Positions 50,011 through 58,195 of a DNA stretch of 64,000 nt are shown here, piece by piece (position 1 is the stretch's first letter; every line of letters begins with the position of its first letter). Position numbers and translations under genes: made by a program. Origin of the DNA: Suilimivivens aceti (GTDB taxonomy: Bacteria > Bacillota > Clostridia > Lachnospirales > Lachnospiraceae); contig NZ_JAOQKJ010000013.1 of assembly GCF_025567405.1 (NCBI RefSeq), forward strand, positions 1-64,000. The letters run 5' to 3'. The notes beneath the pieces were generated by a model that was not told where the DNA came from, ran no database searches, and was given only the letters and a program-made list of their open reading frames with translations.

Positions 50011-50697
50011 ATGAAACTAAAAATAAAGATGGGAATTGATTTACTGATGACAGCGCTGTTACTTTGTCTGATGGCTTATCAAGTCACCGGACAGAAGCTT
50101 CATGAGTGGTTTGGAACAGGGATGCTTGTACTGTTTTTGCTACATAACATTCTGAATATCCGGTGGTATGGTAGCCTGTTCAAAGGGAAATATACCCTGC
50201 TGCGGGCAATGCAGACACTCATCAATATCAGTGTCCTTATTTCTATGCTGTGTTTGGGGTTCAGTGGAATTGTGTTGTCCCGTCACATTTTTGCGGGATT
50301 ACCCATTCAAGGGCCGATGGCAACAGCGAGAACCATGCACCTGGCGGCATCTTATTGGGGATTTGTGCTGATGAGTATTCATTTAGGATTTCATTGGAGC
50401 ATGGTTCTTGGACTGTTCCGCAGACTTTGGAGCAGAAAGAAAACCCCTGCTACATTTGTATGGCTGATGCGTTTTATAGCAATTTTTATTGCGGGGTACG
50501 GAGCGTACTGTTTCCATAAGGAAAATATTGTCTCCTATATGTTCCTTAAACAGGAGTTTGTGTTTTTTGATTTTGAACAGAGTGCAGTTTCTGTATTTGC
50601 AGGGTATATCACCATGATGGGACTATGGGTCTTTATCGGCTTTTACACAGTGAAAGGACTCAGAAAGATAACCTCACAGAGCAGAAGAAAAGAATAA
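50011..50697 (+). CDS. DUF4405 membrane protein, possible b-type cytochrome
   Basis: 228 residues, about five to six helices. Histidines are grouped in helices (LFLLHNILN; MHLAASYWGFVLMSIHLGFH) as in DUF4405/cytochrome b561-like proteins, so two haems could be bound in the membrane. Within this cluster it would be the natural electron conduit from inside to the three external flavodoxins; this is inference. Confidence 0.65.
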   Translation: MKLKIKMGIDLLMTALLLCLMAYQVTGQKLHEWFGTGMLVLFLLHNILNIRWYGSLFKGKYTLLRAMQTLINISVLISMLCLGFSGIVLSRHIFAGLPIQGPMATARTMHLAASYWGFVLMSIHLGFHWSMVLGLFRRLWSRKKTPATFVWLMRFIAIFIAGYGAYCFHKENIVSYMFLKQEFVFFDFEQSAVSVFAGYITMMGLWVFIGFYTVKGLRKITSQSRRKE

Positions 50698-50725
50698 ATT
50701 GTAAAATCTTAGTGGAGGAAAAGGC

Positions 50726-52069
50726 ATGGATCAGCAAACGGTTCTGTTTTCAAATAAGAGTTTGAAGGCTATGATTATTCCCCTGTTTTTAGAGCAGCTG
50801 CTGATAATGCTTGTAGGGATGGCGGACACACTGGTGGTCAGCTACGCAGGAGAAGCGGCAGTATCCGGTGTTTCACTGGTAAATCAGTTCAATACTATTT
50901 TTATTTATCTATTTACAGCATTGGCATCTGGAGGGGCGGTTGTGATCAGCCAGTATATTGGTAGAAAGAAAAATGATGACGCTGGAGAATCCGCCAGTCA
51001 GCTTCTTTCATTTTCTGCGATTTTTTCCATACTGATCGCAATGATAGTTCTGATTGGAAATGAAGGGATGCTTCGTCTGATGTTCGGTAAAGTGGAAGAT
51101 TCTGTGATGCACTCTTGTATTACATACCTTAGGATTTCTGCATATTCCTATCCGGCATTGGCGGTTTACAATGCTGGCGCTGCCCTTTTTCGCAGTATTG
51201 GAAAAACCAGTTTGACCATGTATTTGTCGGTAATTTCCAATATCATCAATGTTGTTGGAAATCTCATTGGTGTATTTGTTTTGCGTGCAGGTGTTGCGGG
51301 TGTTGCATACCCTTCACTGATCGCTCGGACATTTTCAGCCGTGATGATTACAGCACTTTGTTTTCAGAGAAAAAATGAAGTGTTATATCGCTGCAAGTGG
51401 ATTTTTCGGTGGAATGTGGATTTCATGAAACAAATTCTAAAAATCGCAATTCCAAACGGAATGGAAAATGGCGTTTTCCAGTTAGTAAAAGTGGCATTAA
51501 GCAGTATTGTTGCACTTTTTGGAACATACCAGATTGCTGCAAATGGCGTTGCACAAAGTATCTGGTCGTTGGCTGCACTGGCGGGAGTTGCTATGGGTCC
51601 CGTATTTATAACAGTCATTGGACAGTGTATGGGAAATGGGGATACAGATGCTGCGGATCATTATTTTAAGAGATTGACAAGAATCACATTGCTGATTTCA
51701 TCGGCATGGAATCTTTTGATTTTTCTTCTGACCCCATTCTTTATGAAATTTTATGCTTTGCAGCCGGAGACCAAACGGCTTGTGATCTGGCTGGTTTTAA
51801 TCCATAACGTGTTTAATGCAGCAGCATATCCCTTTTCCGGTGCGCTTAGTAATGGGCTGCGTGCAGCGGGTGATGTAAAATTCACCATGTATGTTTCGGT
51901 TATATCTACAATAGCAGTGCGCCTGCTTTTATCATGGCTCTTGGGAATTGTTTTGAAAATGGGCGTGATCGGGATTGCTATTGCAATGGTTTGCGACTGG
52001 AGCATTCGGGCGGTCATTTTCTTCTGGAGGCAGAAGTCCGGAAAATGGAAAACATTTCAGGTGATATAG
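50726..52069 (+). CDS. MATE-family efflux transporter
   Basis: 447 residues, 12 membrane helices in two homologous halves; LEQLLIMLVGMADTLVVSY start, and SGALSNGLRAAGDVKF in the second half. GGAGGAAAAG before ATG 50726. It exports organic cations, drugs or a redox-active compound by Na+ or H+ antiport. The place in the redox cluster suggests toxic quinone or xenobiotic export, unproven. Confidence 0.85.
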   Translation: MDQQTVLFSNKSLKAMIIPLFLEQLLIMLVGMADTLVVSYAGEAAVSGVSLVNQFNTIFIYLFTALASGGAVVISQYIGRKKNDDAGESASQLLSFSAIFSILIAMIVLIGNEGMLRLMFGKVEDSVMHSCITYLRISAYSYPALAVYNAGAALFRSIGKTSLTMYLSVISNIINVVGNLIGVFVLRAGVAGVAYPSLIARTFSAVMITALCFQRKNEVLYRCKWIFRWNVDFMKQILKIAIPNGMENGVFQLVKVALSSIVALFGTYQIAANGVAQSIWSLAALAGVAMGPVFITVIGQCMGNGDTDAADHYFKRLTRITLLISSAWNLLIFLLTPFFMKFYALQPETKRLVIWLVLIHNVFNAAAYPFSGALSNGLRAAGDVKFTMYVSVISTIAVRLLLSWLLGIVLKMGVIGIAIAMVCDWSIRAVIFFWRQKSGKWKTFQVI

Positions 52070-52116
52070 ATTCATTTATAATAAGTTCAATAACATAATT
52101 TACGGAGGAAATTACT

Positions 52117-52593
52117 ATGAGTAAGAAAATTTTGGTAGCCTATTTTTCAGCAAGCGGCGTGACTGCAAAGGCAGCGTGGAAACTTTCGGAAGCGGCAGGC
52201 GCAGACCTGTATGAGATTAAACCAAAGGTGCCGTACAGCAGTGCCGATCTGGACTGGACAAATAAAAAGAGCCGCAGCAGTGTGGAGATGAACGATCCGA
52301 CATTCCGTCCTGCAATTGCCGGGAAACTGGAAGGTATGGATCAGTATGATCTAGTGTTTGTCGGATTTCCTATCTGGTGGTATGTTGCACCAACGATTAT
52401 TAACACTTTTTTGGAGAGTTATGATTTCTCAGGCAAAACCATCGTTCCTTTTGCTACTTCTGGCGGCAGCGGCATGGGAAACACAAATGAAAAACTTGCA
52501 CCGAGCTGTCCTGGCGCTATCCTGATGAAAGGAAAAATGCTGAATGGCTCGTTGTCTCAGGAAGAATTGAAAGCATGGGTAAAAAGTCTGTGA
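52117..52593 (+). CDS. Flavodoxin (cytosolic)
   Basis: 158 residues without signal peptide: ILVAYFSASGVTAKAAWKLS (FMN phosphate loop), EMNDPTFRPAIAG, FVGFPIWWYVAPTI and PFATSGGSGMGNT. Related to NADPH- or ferredoxin-linked flavodoxins of Clostridia. It is the intracellular sibling of the lipoproteins upstream. ACGGAGGAAATT precedes the start. Confidence 0.88.
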   Translation: MSKKILVAYFSASGVTAKAAWKLSEAAGADLYEIKPKVPYSSADLDWTNKKSRSSVEMNDPTFRPAIAGKLEGMDQYDLVFVGFPIWWYVAPTIINTFLESYDFSGKTIVPFATSGGSGMGNTNEKLAPSCPGAILMKGKMLNGSLSQEELKAWVKSL

Positions 52594-52697
52594 GTTGGAT
52601 GTGGGCATTGTAACAAACGCTGCCCGTTCCATGTGGATCAGGTTGCAAGGATGCAAGAGATTTTAGGCTATTTTAATTCTTGAAGGGAGAATCAATC

Positions 52698-53102
52698 ATG
52701 ACAGAAAAAGATTTTAAACAGATCTTCCCATTGGGTGAGAAAAATGATGCGTATGCACAATATTTTGTTGGACAGAGTTACCTGTCCATGCTAACAACGG
52801 AAAGAGTTGGAATTGCAAATGTAACTTTTGAGCCAGGATGCCGGAATAACTGGCATATTCATCACAAAGGCGGACAGATTTTGCTCTGTACTGCCGGACG
52901 TGGATATTATCAGGAGTGGGGAAAACCGGCTCAGGAGATGAACCCCGGTGATGTCATCAATATTGCGCCGGAAGTGAAGCATTGGCATGGCGCTGCTCCT
53001 GATAGCTGGTTTTCTCATTTGGCGGTGGATGTACCGGCAGAAGGAAGTTCTAATGAATGGTTGGAACCGGTGAAGGAAGAAGAATACAGTAAGCTAAAAT
53101 AA
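52698..53102 (+). CDS. Cupin-domain protein
   Basis: 134 residues from ATG 52698 (AAGGGAGAATC). The beta-barrel metal motif is GCRNNWHIHHKGGQILL followed by NPGDVINIAPEVKHWHG, giving three His and one possible Gln/Glu ligand. Cupins of this type often pair with carboxymuconolactone decarboxylase-like proteins, as here. Substrate unknown. Confidence 0.82.
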   Translation: MTEKDFKQIFPLGEKNDAYAQYFVGQSYLSMLTTERVGIANVTFEPGCRNNWHIHHKGGQILLCTAGRGYYQEWGKPAQEMNPGDVINIAPEVKHWHGAAPDSWFSHLAVDVPAEGSSNEWLEPVKEEEYSKLK

Positions 53103-53113
53103 GGAGACAGATT

Positions 53114-53434
53114 ATGAAAAAGGTAACAGCGGGCAGAGATGCTCTGGGTGATTTTGCACCAAAATTTGCGGAACTGAATGATGATGTTCTGTTTGGAGAA
53201 GTGTGGTCACGAGAAGATAAGCTCCCTGCAAGAGATAGAAGCATTGTTACAGTAACAGCACTTATGGCAAGCGGCGTTCTGGACAACTCTCTTGCCTTTC
53301 ATATAGGAGAAGCAAAAAAGAACGGTATTACAAAAGAAGAAATGGCAGAAATTTTGACACACGCTGCCTTTTATGCTGGCTGGCCGAAAGCATGGGCAGC
53401 ATTCCGCATGGCAAAAGAAATCTATCAGGACTAA
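53114..53434 (+). CDS. Carboxymuconolactone decarboxylase (AhpD-like) family protein
   Basis: 106 residues: TPKFAELND-like KFAELNDDVLFGEVW, ALMASGVLDNSLAFHIGEAK and HAAFYAGWPKAWAAF. The AhpD Cys-x-x-Cys is absent (no cysteine at all), with His 57 of the LAFHIG helix retained, as in gamma-CMD-like enzymes rather than peroxiredoxin reductants. 11 bases after the cupin gene. Confidence 0.82.
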   Translation: MKKVTAGRDALGDFAPKFAELNDDVLFGEVWSREDKLPARDRSIVTVTALMASGVLDNSLAFHIGEAKKNGITKEEMAEILTHAAFYAGWPKAWAAFRMAKEIYQD

Positions 53435-53448
53435 GGAGGAAAAACATT

Positions 53449-54615
53449 ATGTTAGGAAATTTTTCGTATTCAAATCCGACAAAACTTTACTTTGGAGAGG
53501 AGTCTCTTTGTTCTTTGAACGAGGAGCTTCCCAAATATGGAAAAACCGTTCAGTTAATTTATGGCGGTGGTTCTATCAAGAAAAATGGTATTTACAATCA
53601 GGTTATGAGATTACTGAAAGATAACGGAAAAGTAGTCGTTGAGGATGGAGGAGTGATGCCAAATCCTACCGTGGAGAAACTGCGGGAGGGTGTTCAGATT
53701 GCCAGAGAGAATCATGTGGACTTTCTGCTGGCTGTAGGCGGCGGCTCTTGCTGCGACTATGCAAAAGCGGTTTCCGTGTCTGTTCACTGTGACGAAGATC
53801 CGTGGGAGAAATATTATATCCGCTTTGAGGAGCCGGATTGTGAGATTGTCCCTGTTGGCTGTGTATTGACTATGGTGGGAACCGGAAGCGAAATGAATGG
53901 AGGTGCGGTCATCACCAATCACGATCAAAAGCTGAAAATTGGTCATGTGTTTGGAGATGCTGTGATGCCGAAGTTTGCAATCCTGAATCCGAAATTCACT
54001 TTCACATTGCCGAAACTGCAGATGGTGGCCGGCATTTATGATATTTTCAACCATATCTGCGAGCAGTATTTCTCTGGGGAGGACGACAATACCAGCGATT
54101 ATATCAGCGAGGCACTGATGAAATCGGTAATTCACAGTTCGAGAATTGCCATTCAGAATCCAGAGGACTATGAGGCAAGGTCGAATATCATGTGGGCTGC
54201 AACCTGGGCACTGAATACGCTTGTTTCCAGAGGAAAAAGTACCGACTGGATGGTTCATATGCTTGGTCAGGCAGTAGGAGCATATACGGATGCAACTCAC
54301 GGAATGACGCTTTCTGCGGTGTCTCTTCCTTACTATCGGTATATTATGCCTTATGGTCTTAGCAAGTTTTGCCGTTTTGCTGTGAATGTGTGGGAGGTCG
54401 ATCCTGCCGGAAAATCTGATGAACAGATTGCCATAGAGGGACTTTCCTGTATGGAAGTTTGGATGAAAGAACTGGGACTTACAATGAATCTCCATGAGTT
54501 GGGAGTGTCAGAAGAAATGCTGAAAGGTATCGCAAGCGGAACACTGATTATGAAGGGCGGATATAAGGTGTTGAATCATGATGAAGTGTTGGAGATTTTG
54601 AAGAACAGTCTGTAA
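53449..54615 (+). CDS. Iron-containing alcohol dehydrogenase
   Basis: 388 residues from ATG 53449 (AAGGAGGAAAAAC); the frame to 53392 overlaps the previous gene. Fold III signatures: YSNPTKLYFGEES start, nucleotide loop VGGGSCCDYAKAV, and metal ligands in AGIYDIFNHICEQYF and GAYTDATHGMTLSAV. Similar to the YqhD/BdhA group of NAD(P)H-dependent butanol/aldehyde reductases. Last gene of the redox cluster and closed by a terminator. Confidence 0.9.
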   Translation: MLGNFSYSNPTKLYFGEESLCSLNEELPKYGKTVQLIYGGGSIKKNGIYNQVMRLLKDNGKVVVEDGGVMPNPTVEKLREGVQIARENHVDFLLAVGGGSCCDYAKAVSVSVHCDEDPWEKYYIRFEEPDCEIVPVGCVLTMVGTGSEMNGGAVITNHDQKLKIGHVFGDAVMPKFAILNPKFTFTLPKLQMVAGIYDIFNHICEQYFSGEDDNTSDYISEALMKSVIHSSRIAIQNPEDYEARSNIMWAATWALNTLVSRGKSTDWMVHMLGQAVGAYTDATHGMTLSAVSLPYYRYIMPYGLSKFCRFAVNVWEVDPAGKSDEQIAIEGLSCMEVWMKELGLTMNLHELGVSEEMLKGIASGTLIMKGGYKVLNHDEVLEILKNSL

Positions 54616-54655
54616 GTATTTAAGTAGGAGCTTTTATAACGATAATATAATAGAG

Positions 54656-54707
54656 AAAGACAAGTGCTGTGAAAGAAATTTTTCTTTGATGGTGCTTGTC
54701 TTTTTTT
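54656..54707 (+). terminator. Terminator of the redox cluster
   Basis: AAAGACAAG (54656-54664) and CTTGTCTTT (54695-54703), with an inner hairpin AAAGAAATTTTTCTTT, followed by T's. Confidence 0.7.
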
Positions 54708-54788
54708 AATTCATCACTTGACATTGTGGCAAAGAGCTTATGTCGCAGGACGAAATCGACGCAGCGGACTTGTAGTAACGAAAAGAAT

Positions 54789-54820
54789 AAGGCGGTCAAA
54801 CAAAAACGTCTGACCGTCTT
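54789..54820 (-). terminator. Possible terminator of the XRE gene
   Basis: AAGGCGGTCA (54789-54798) and TGACCGTCTT (54811-54820) pair with one wobble; on the minus strand ATTCTTTT follows. Confidence 0.45.
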
Positions 54821-54841
54821 ACAAATTCTTCGCTACTGTAT

Positions 54842-55417
54842 TTAGTTTGGAACAGGAGCAAGCCCTAAAGCCCCTGCAAGGAACAGGAACACAACAACAG
54901 CTATCGGGATTAGCAGCATAATGGCAGCTAAAACGAAAGTCTGCAAGCATGGCAGCTTGTTTTTCTTTCGCCATACGCCGTAAATCAAAAGTGCGATACT
55001 GCTTATAAGGCAGATAACAGGAAAATACACCATTGCAAAGCCGAGCCAACCCATACCGTCAATTAAGAATATCAGAAATAGACAGGCTGCAACACCCCCG
55101 GCAATTTTAAGAATGGATTTTCGTTCAGCCTTGCGCTGGAGCTTTACAAGCTCAAATGTATCTGTCAAAGCTGCGGAAGCCGTATCTTGGGTAATTTCGG
55201 TTTCTGCAATCCGTTCCGACCGCATGATTTCCAACACGCTAACGCCCAATGCGTCGGCTAATGGCTCTATCGTGTTTATGTCGGGAAAACCTAAACCCCG
55301 TTCCCATTTACTGACTGCCTTATCGGTCACTTGCAGCTTTTGTGCTAACTCAACTTGCGTCATGTTATTTTCTTTCCGCAATGTTGCAATGAATGTACCA
55401 AATTTTTTGGCGTCCAT
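54842..55417 (-). CDS. XRE-family regulator with membrane domain
   Basis: 191 residues. HTH at about 8-62 with NMTQVELAQKLQVTDKAVS and WERGLGFPDINTIEPLADAL, a linker, then three to four membrane helices (FLIFLIDGMGWLGFAMVYF; LISSIALLIYGVW; AAIMLLIPIAVVVFLFLAG). Same architecture as the truncated gene at 297-857. Membrane-tethered XRE regulators of this sort are common near mobile DNA; the ligand is unknown. Confidence 0.8.
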   Translation of the reverse strand: MDAKKFGTFIATLRKENNMTQVELAQKLQVTDKAVSKWERGLGFPDINTIEPLADALGVSVLEIMRSERIAETEITQDTASAALTDTFELVKLQRKAERKSILKIAGGVAACLFLIFLIDGMGWLGFAMVYFPVICLISSIALLIYGVWRKKNKLPCLQTFVLAAIMLLIPIAVVVFLFLAGALGLAPVPN

Positions 55418-55561
55418 ATATCAGACACCCCCTTTGCGTTTTGTCTGTTCATAGTATAATGCGCAGGGTGGCACATGACAACCGACGCATAGTTTAGGGC
55501 GGGAATTTTCTGTACTCTACGGAAAGTTTAGACGCAAAAATCGAAAAGGAGGGATTTCAGA

Positions 55562-55627
55562 TTGGCACAAATCACAAATGAGCGGGCAGCGCAGACAATC
55601 ATCTATTTGCAGGAGGATAGACCATGA
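55562..55627 (+). CDS. Very short ORF before the broken integrase
   Basis: TTG 55562 after AAAAGGAGGGATTTCAG reads MAQITNERAAQTIIYLQEDR and stops at 55625-55627, overlapping the ATG of the next reading frame by four bases. It looks like a real, coupled short leader in mobile elements, but no family is known. Confidence 0.3.
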   Translation: MAQITNERAAQTIIYLQEDRP

Positions 55628-56200
55628 ACAGACGTATCAAAAAGAAAGTGGCAAAAGCAGTTAGAGGCCCGGAAGCAGGTGGAAGAAATTATCTTTCACC
55701 GGCAGCACCCGACAGTAGCCGAGTATGGCGAGAAGTGGCTGCTGATGCAGTCGGCAAAGGTGTCTGCGTCTACACTCAGAGGTTATACGAGGGATATGAC
55801 AAACTATATCATCAAACCTCTGGGAGATATGTATATGGAAGAAGTGACTGCTGACGATATTCGGCTGGCTCTTGTTCCATTGTCAAAGAAATCGGAAGGC
55901 TTATACAACAAGGTCAATATGCTGCTCAAGTGCATTTTTTATGCGGCAGAGAGAAACCAAATTCTTGAACACAATCCCTGTGTGGGAATATCGGGCAAGG
56001 GCGGAAAACCATCAAAAAAGAGAGAGGCATTGACAGATCAGCAGGTAGCCGTGCTTCTGGATACAATCAAGGGGCTTCCTCCATATTTGTTTATTATGCT
56101 CGGTTTGTATTCCGGTCTGCGCCGGGAAGAAATTCTTGCACTGCAATGGGATTGTGTATTTCTGGACGAGGATACAAATATACGCAGGCTTATGGTATAA
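55624..56200 (+). pseudogene. Tyrosine integrase, frameshifted and truncated
   Basis: ATG 55624 (GCAGGAGGATAG) opens NRRIKKKVAKAV, but the integrase continues in another frame from about 55671 with VEEIIFHRQHPTVAEYGEKW, the core-binding domain STLRGYTRDMTNYIIKPLG, and the catalytic-Arg motif GLYSGLRREEILALQWD. A frameshift near 55655-55675 separates the two. After VFLDEDT the sequence stops matching; box II with His-x-x-Arg and Tyr is lost. Non-functional relic. Confidence 0.75.
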
Positions 56201-56409
56201 TTAATCTTTATACTCGTGAAATGATGAATGAAGGAGATACGCAGCCTGTTGGGATTGTACTTTGTGCAGATAAGGGAGATTCTATTGTAAAATATACGCT
56301 TCCTGAAGATAATCACCAGATATTTGCATCGAAATATTTCACCTATCTGCCGTCAGAGGAAGAATTGAAACGTGAATTAAATTTGAAAGAATTTCACAAA
56401 AAAGAATAA
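56194..56409 (+). pseudogene. C-terminal fragment of a YhcG/DUF1016-type PDDEXK protein
   Basis: Directly joined to the integrase fragment and in a different frame: LYTREMMNEGDTQPVGIVLC, ADKGDSIVKYTLPEDN and YFTYLPSEEELKREL, the end of the nuclease-like domain of DUF1016 proteins. The N-terminal two-thirds are missing, no start exists. Juxtaposition shows recombination between two mobile-type genes. Confidence 0.65.
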
Positions 56410-56452
56410 AAACGAAAATACAAAGCGGAAGTTATAGTAAAGGAGATTTACA

Positions 56453-56830
56453 ATGGAGTTTTGGATTTTTATGTTGATTATGGATTTGCTTCTTCCATTT
56501 ACGATGATTGGTTTTGGAAGATATTTTATGAAAAAGGCTCCAAAGGAAATAAATTCAGTATTTGGATATCGGACTTCGATGTCTATGAAGAATAAAGACA
56601 CATGGGAATTTGCTCATAAATATTGCGGCAAAGTCTGGTATGTCTGTGGAATGGTTATGTTGCCAATAACAGTAATATTCATGCTTTTAGTAATTGGAAA
56701 AAGTGAAGATTGTGTTGGGAGTATGGGAGGAATTATTTGTGGTGTTCAACTTATTCCTTTAATTGGGTCTATTCTCCCAACAGAAATAGCATTAAAAAAG
56801 AATTTTGATAAGAATGGAACAAGACGATAA
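56453..56830 (+). CDS. SdpI-family small membrane protein
   Basis: 125 residues, three to four helices; INSVFGYRTSMSMKNKDTWEF and HKYCGKVWYVCG fit the SdpI/YhfL immunity-protein family (conserved GYRT and W...A...G). SdpI protects Bacillus against the SdpC toxin; whether a toxin partner exists here is unknown. AAAGGAGATTTAC precedes ATG 56453. Confidence 0.75.
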   Translation: MEFWIFMLIMDLLLPFTMIGFGRYFMKKAPKEINSVFGYRTSMSMKNKDTWEFAHKYCGKVWYVCGMVMLPITVIFMLLVIGKSEDCVGSMGGIICGVQLIPLIGSILPTEIALKKNFDKNGTRR

Positions 56831-56863
56831 AGTTTGCAGAATCAAGAAAATCGAGATTGTGCG

Positions 56864-56935
56864 ACCAGATAAGGGCGAGTAGTCTAGCAGGTGGAATGCC
56901 TGTCTGGTAAGGTCTAACCAACCGCTAGTACTCGA
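56864..56935 (+). other. Structured leader before a small membrane protein
   Basis: GGGCGAGTAGTCTAGC (from about 56873) pairs with GCTAGTACTCG (56924-56934) with a two-base bulge, enclosing shorter stems (AGGTGGAATGCCT). It ends just before the RBS at 56940. It looks like a folded regulatory RNA; class not recognised. Confidence 0.4.
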
Positions 56936-56952
56936 CTATGGAGGTGACAAAA

Positions 56953-57117
56953 ATGATGCCAACTATTGGGGTAATGACGATTGCGGTTGCAGCACTTACA
57001 ATTTATTTGTGCCACGATGAGTATAAAAATGGGAAAATGAGTTCAAAAAATTTTAAGATAGTTGCGATCTGTGAAGGATTTGCAATTTTAGGAATGATAT
57101 TTTTGATTATCAGTTGA
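56953..57117 (+). CDS. Small membrane protein, function unknown
   Basis: 54 residues with two helices: MMPTIGVMTIAVAALTIYLC, a basic loop (DEYKNGKMSSKNFK), and ICEGFAILGMIFLIIS. RBS GGAGGTGA lies six bases upstream. Too short for usual gene calls. It lacks the opposing promoter and shared terminator of the three toxin loci, so it is not grouped with them. Confidence 0.5.
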   Translation: MMPTIGVMTIAVAALTIYLCHDEYKNGKMSSKNFKIVAICEGFAILGMIFLIIS

Positions 57118-57224
57118 TAGTCAACTTACCGTTTATTGGGAAGTCGCAGGCAACGAAAAATCGGAATCTTTACAGTATACATAGGATAGCAAAAATTATG
57201 GGATTTATGTATACTCCGGTTCTT

Positions 57225-57968
57225 TTATTTGATGCCGGAAGTGCGGAAGTGTTCTGCACGATACTGCTTTGGTGTTTTCCCAGTCTTTATCCGAAATACA
57301 GATGTGAAATAACTTTGACTGGGAAACGCCAGAGTAGAAGAAATTACAGAGATCGCATAATCGGAATGGCAAAGCATATTCTGAGCGGTCTCTATTTTTT
57401 TGCTCTGTATATAGGAACTGACAGAAATTCCCATCTCTTTTGCGAACAGGTGACTTAAATAACCGGGAGATATGCCGGCATGAGCGGCGAGCGTCGGGAC
57501 AGTGATACGATTATGTAAATGATCATAGATATATTCCAGACACTGGGCAACCGGACGGGAGCAGGCATGATTTCTATGCAATTTTTCCATGCGAGTAGTG
57601 TAATCCAGACACATCTGCGGGTGCAGGGCGGAAATTTCTTTTTTTGATTTCATTAGATCCGCCGTATGAATGTAGTAGTCGCTGAGATCATAAGCCTCTG
57701 TGACTTCCATACCTCCTTCGATGCAGTATCTTGCCAGCATAGCAGCAGTGATGGTAAAGTGGTATTTCAGATTTTGCAGAGGAGAATCCGAGAGGACACC
57801 CAGGCCTTTCTTTTCCTGAAAAGATTCATGGCATAATTCTTTTATTTTTTTAGTATTTCCCTGCCTGACATAGCTATAAAATTCCGCTTCCGGATCATAA
57901 GGGGCGCGATAAGTTTCTAATTCTCTGCGGACATATTGTTGATAGAGAAGTTCCTGAGGAATGTTCAT
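57225..57968 (-). CDS. AraC-family transcriptional regulator
   Basis: 247 residues; the N-terminal 140 form an all-helical region of unknown ligand (no cupin), the C-terminal 100 hold the two HTHs (VPTLAAHAGISPGYLSHLF and AISVISSTLAFPSQSYFTSV) and the GKTPKQYR end. AAGGTGTCC precedes ATG at 57968. It is divergent from the GH5 gene 227 bases away and probably regulates it. Confidence 0.85.
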   Translation of the reverse strand: MNIPQELLYQQYVRRELETYRAPYDPEAEFYSYVRQGNTKKIKELCHESFQEKKGLGVLSDSPLQNLKYHFTITAAMLARYCIEGGMEVTEAYDLSDYYIHTADLMKSKKEISALHPQMCLDYTTRMEKLHRNHACSRPVAQCLEYIYDHLHNRITVPTLAAHAGISPGYLSHLFAKEMGISVSSYIQSKKIETAQNMLCHSDYAISVISSTLAFPSQSYFTSVFRIKTGKTPKQYRAEHFRTSGIK

Positions 57969-58195
57969 ATGGACACCTTTCTGAAATTATGAAAGTGTTT
58001 TTCAAAACCGCTATGCGATTCTTTCTCTTGTGGAGTGAAGATAGTGGCACACTGATAGCTATAAATAATATAGCATAAAAACGATAGAAATAATATAGAA
58101 ACGATATATGAATTTTGTTTCAAATTATATGATAGAGAAAAGAAGAACTGCAGGATTATAAATTTTCCGTTGTGAAGGATCAGGAGGGCAAGAGC

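Noticed and set aside
54720..54775. Short reading MSQDEIDAADL near 54740
   Set aside because: Looks like a flagellar-motif chance match; no RBS, only 11 codons.
56953..57117. Fourth member of the toxin/antisense family
   Set aside because: No opposing promoter, no shared terminator and two helices, so it does not fit the common design.
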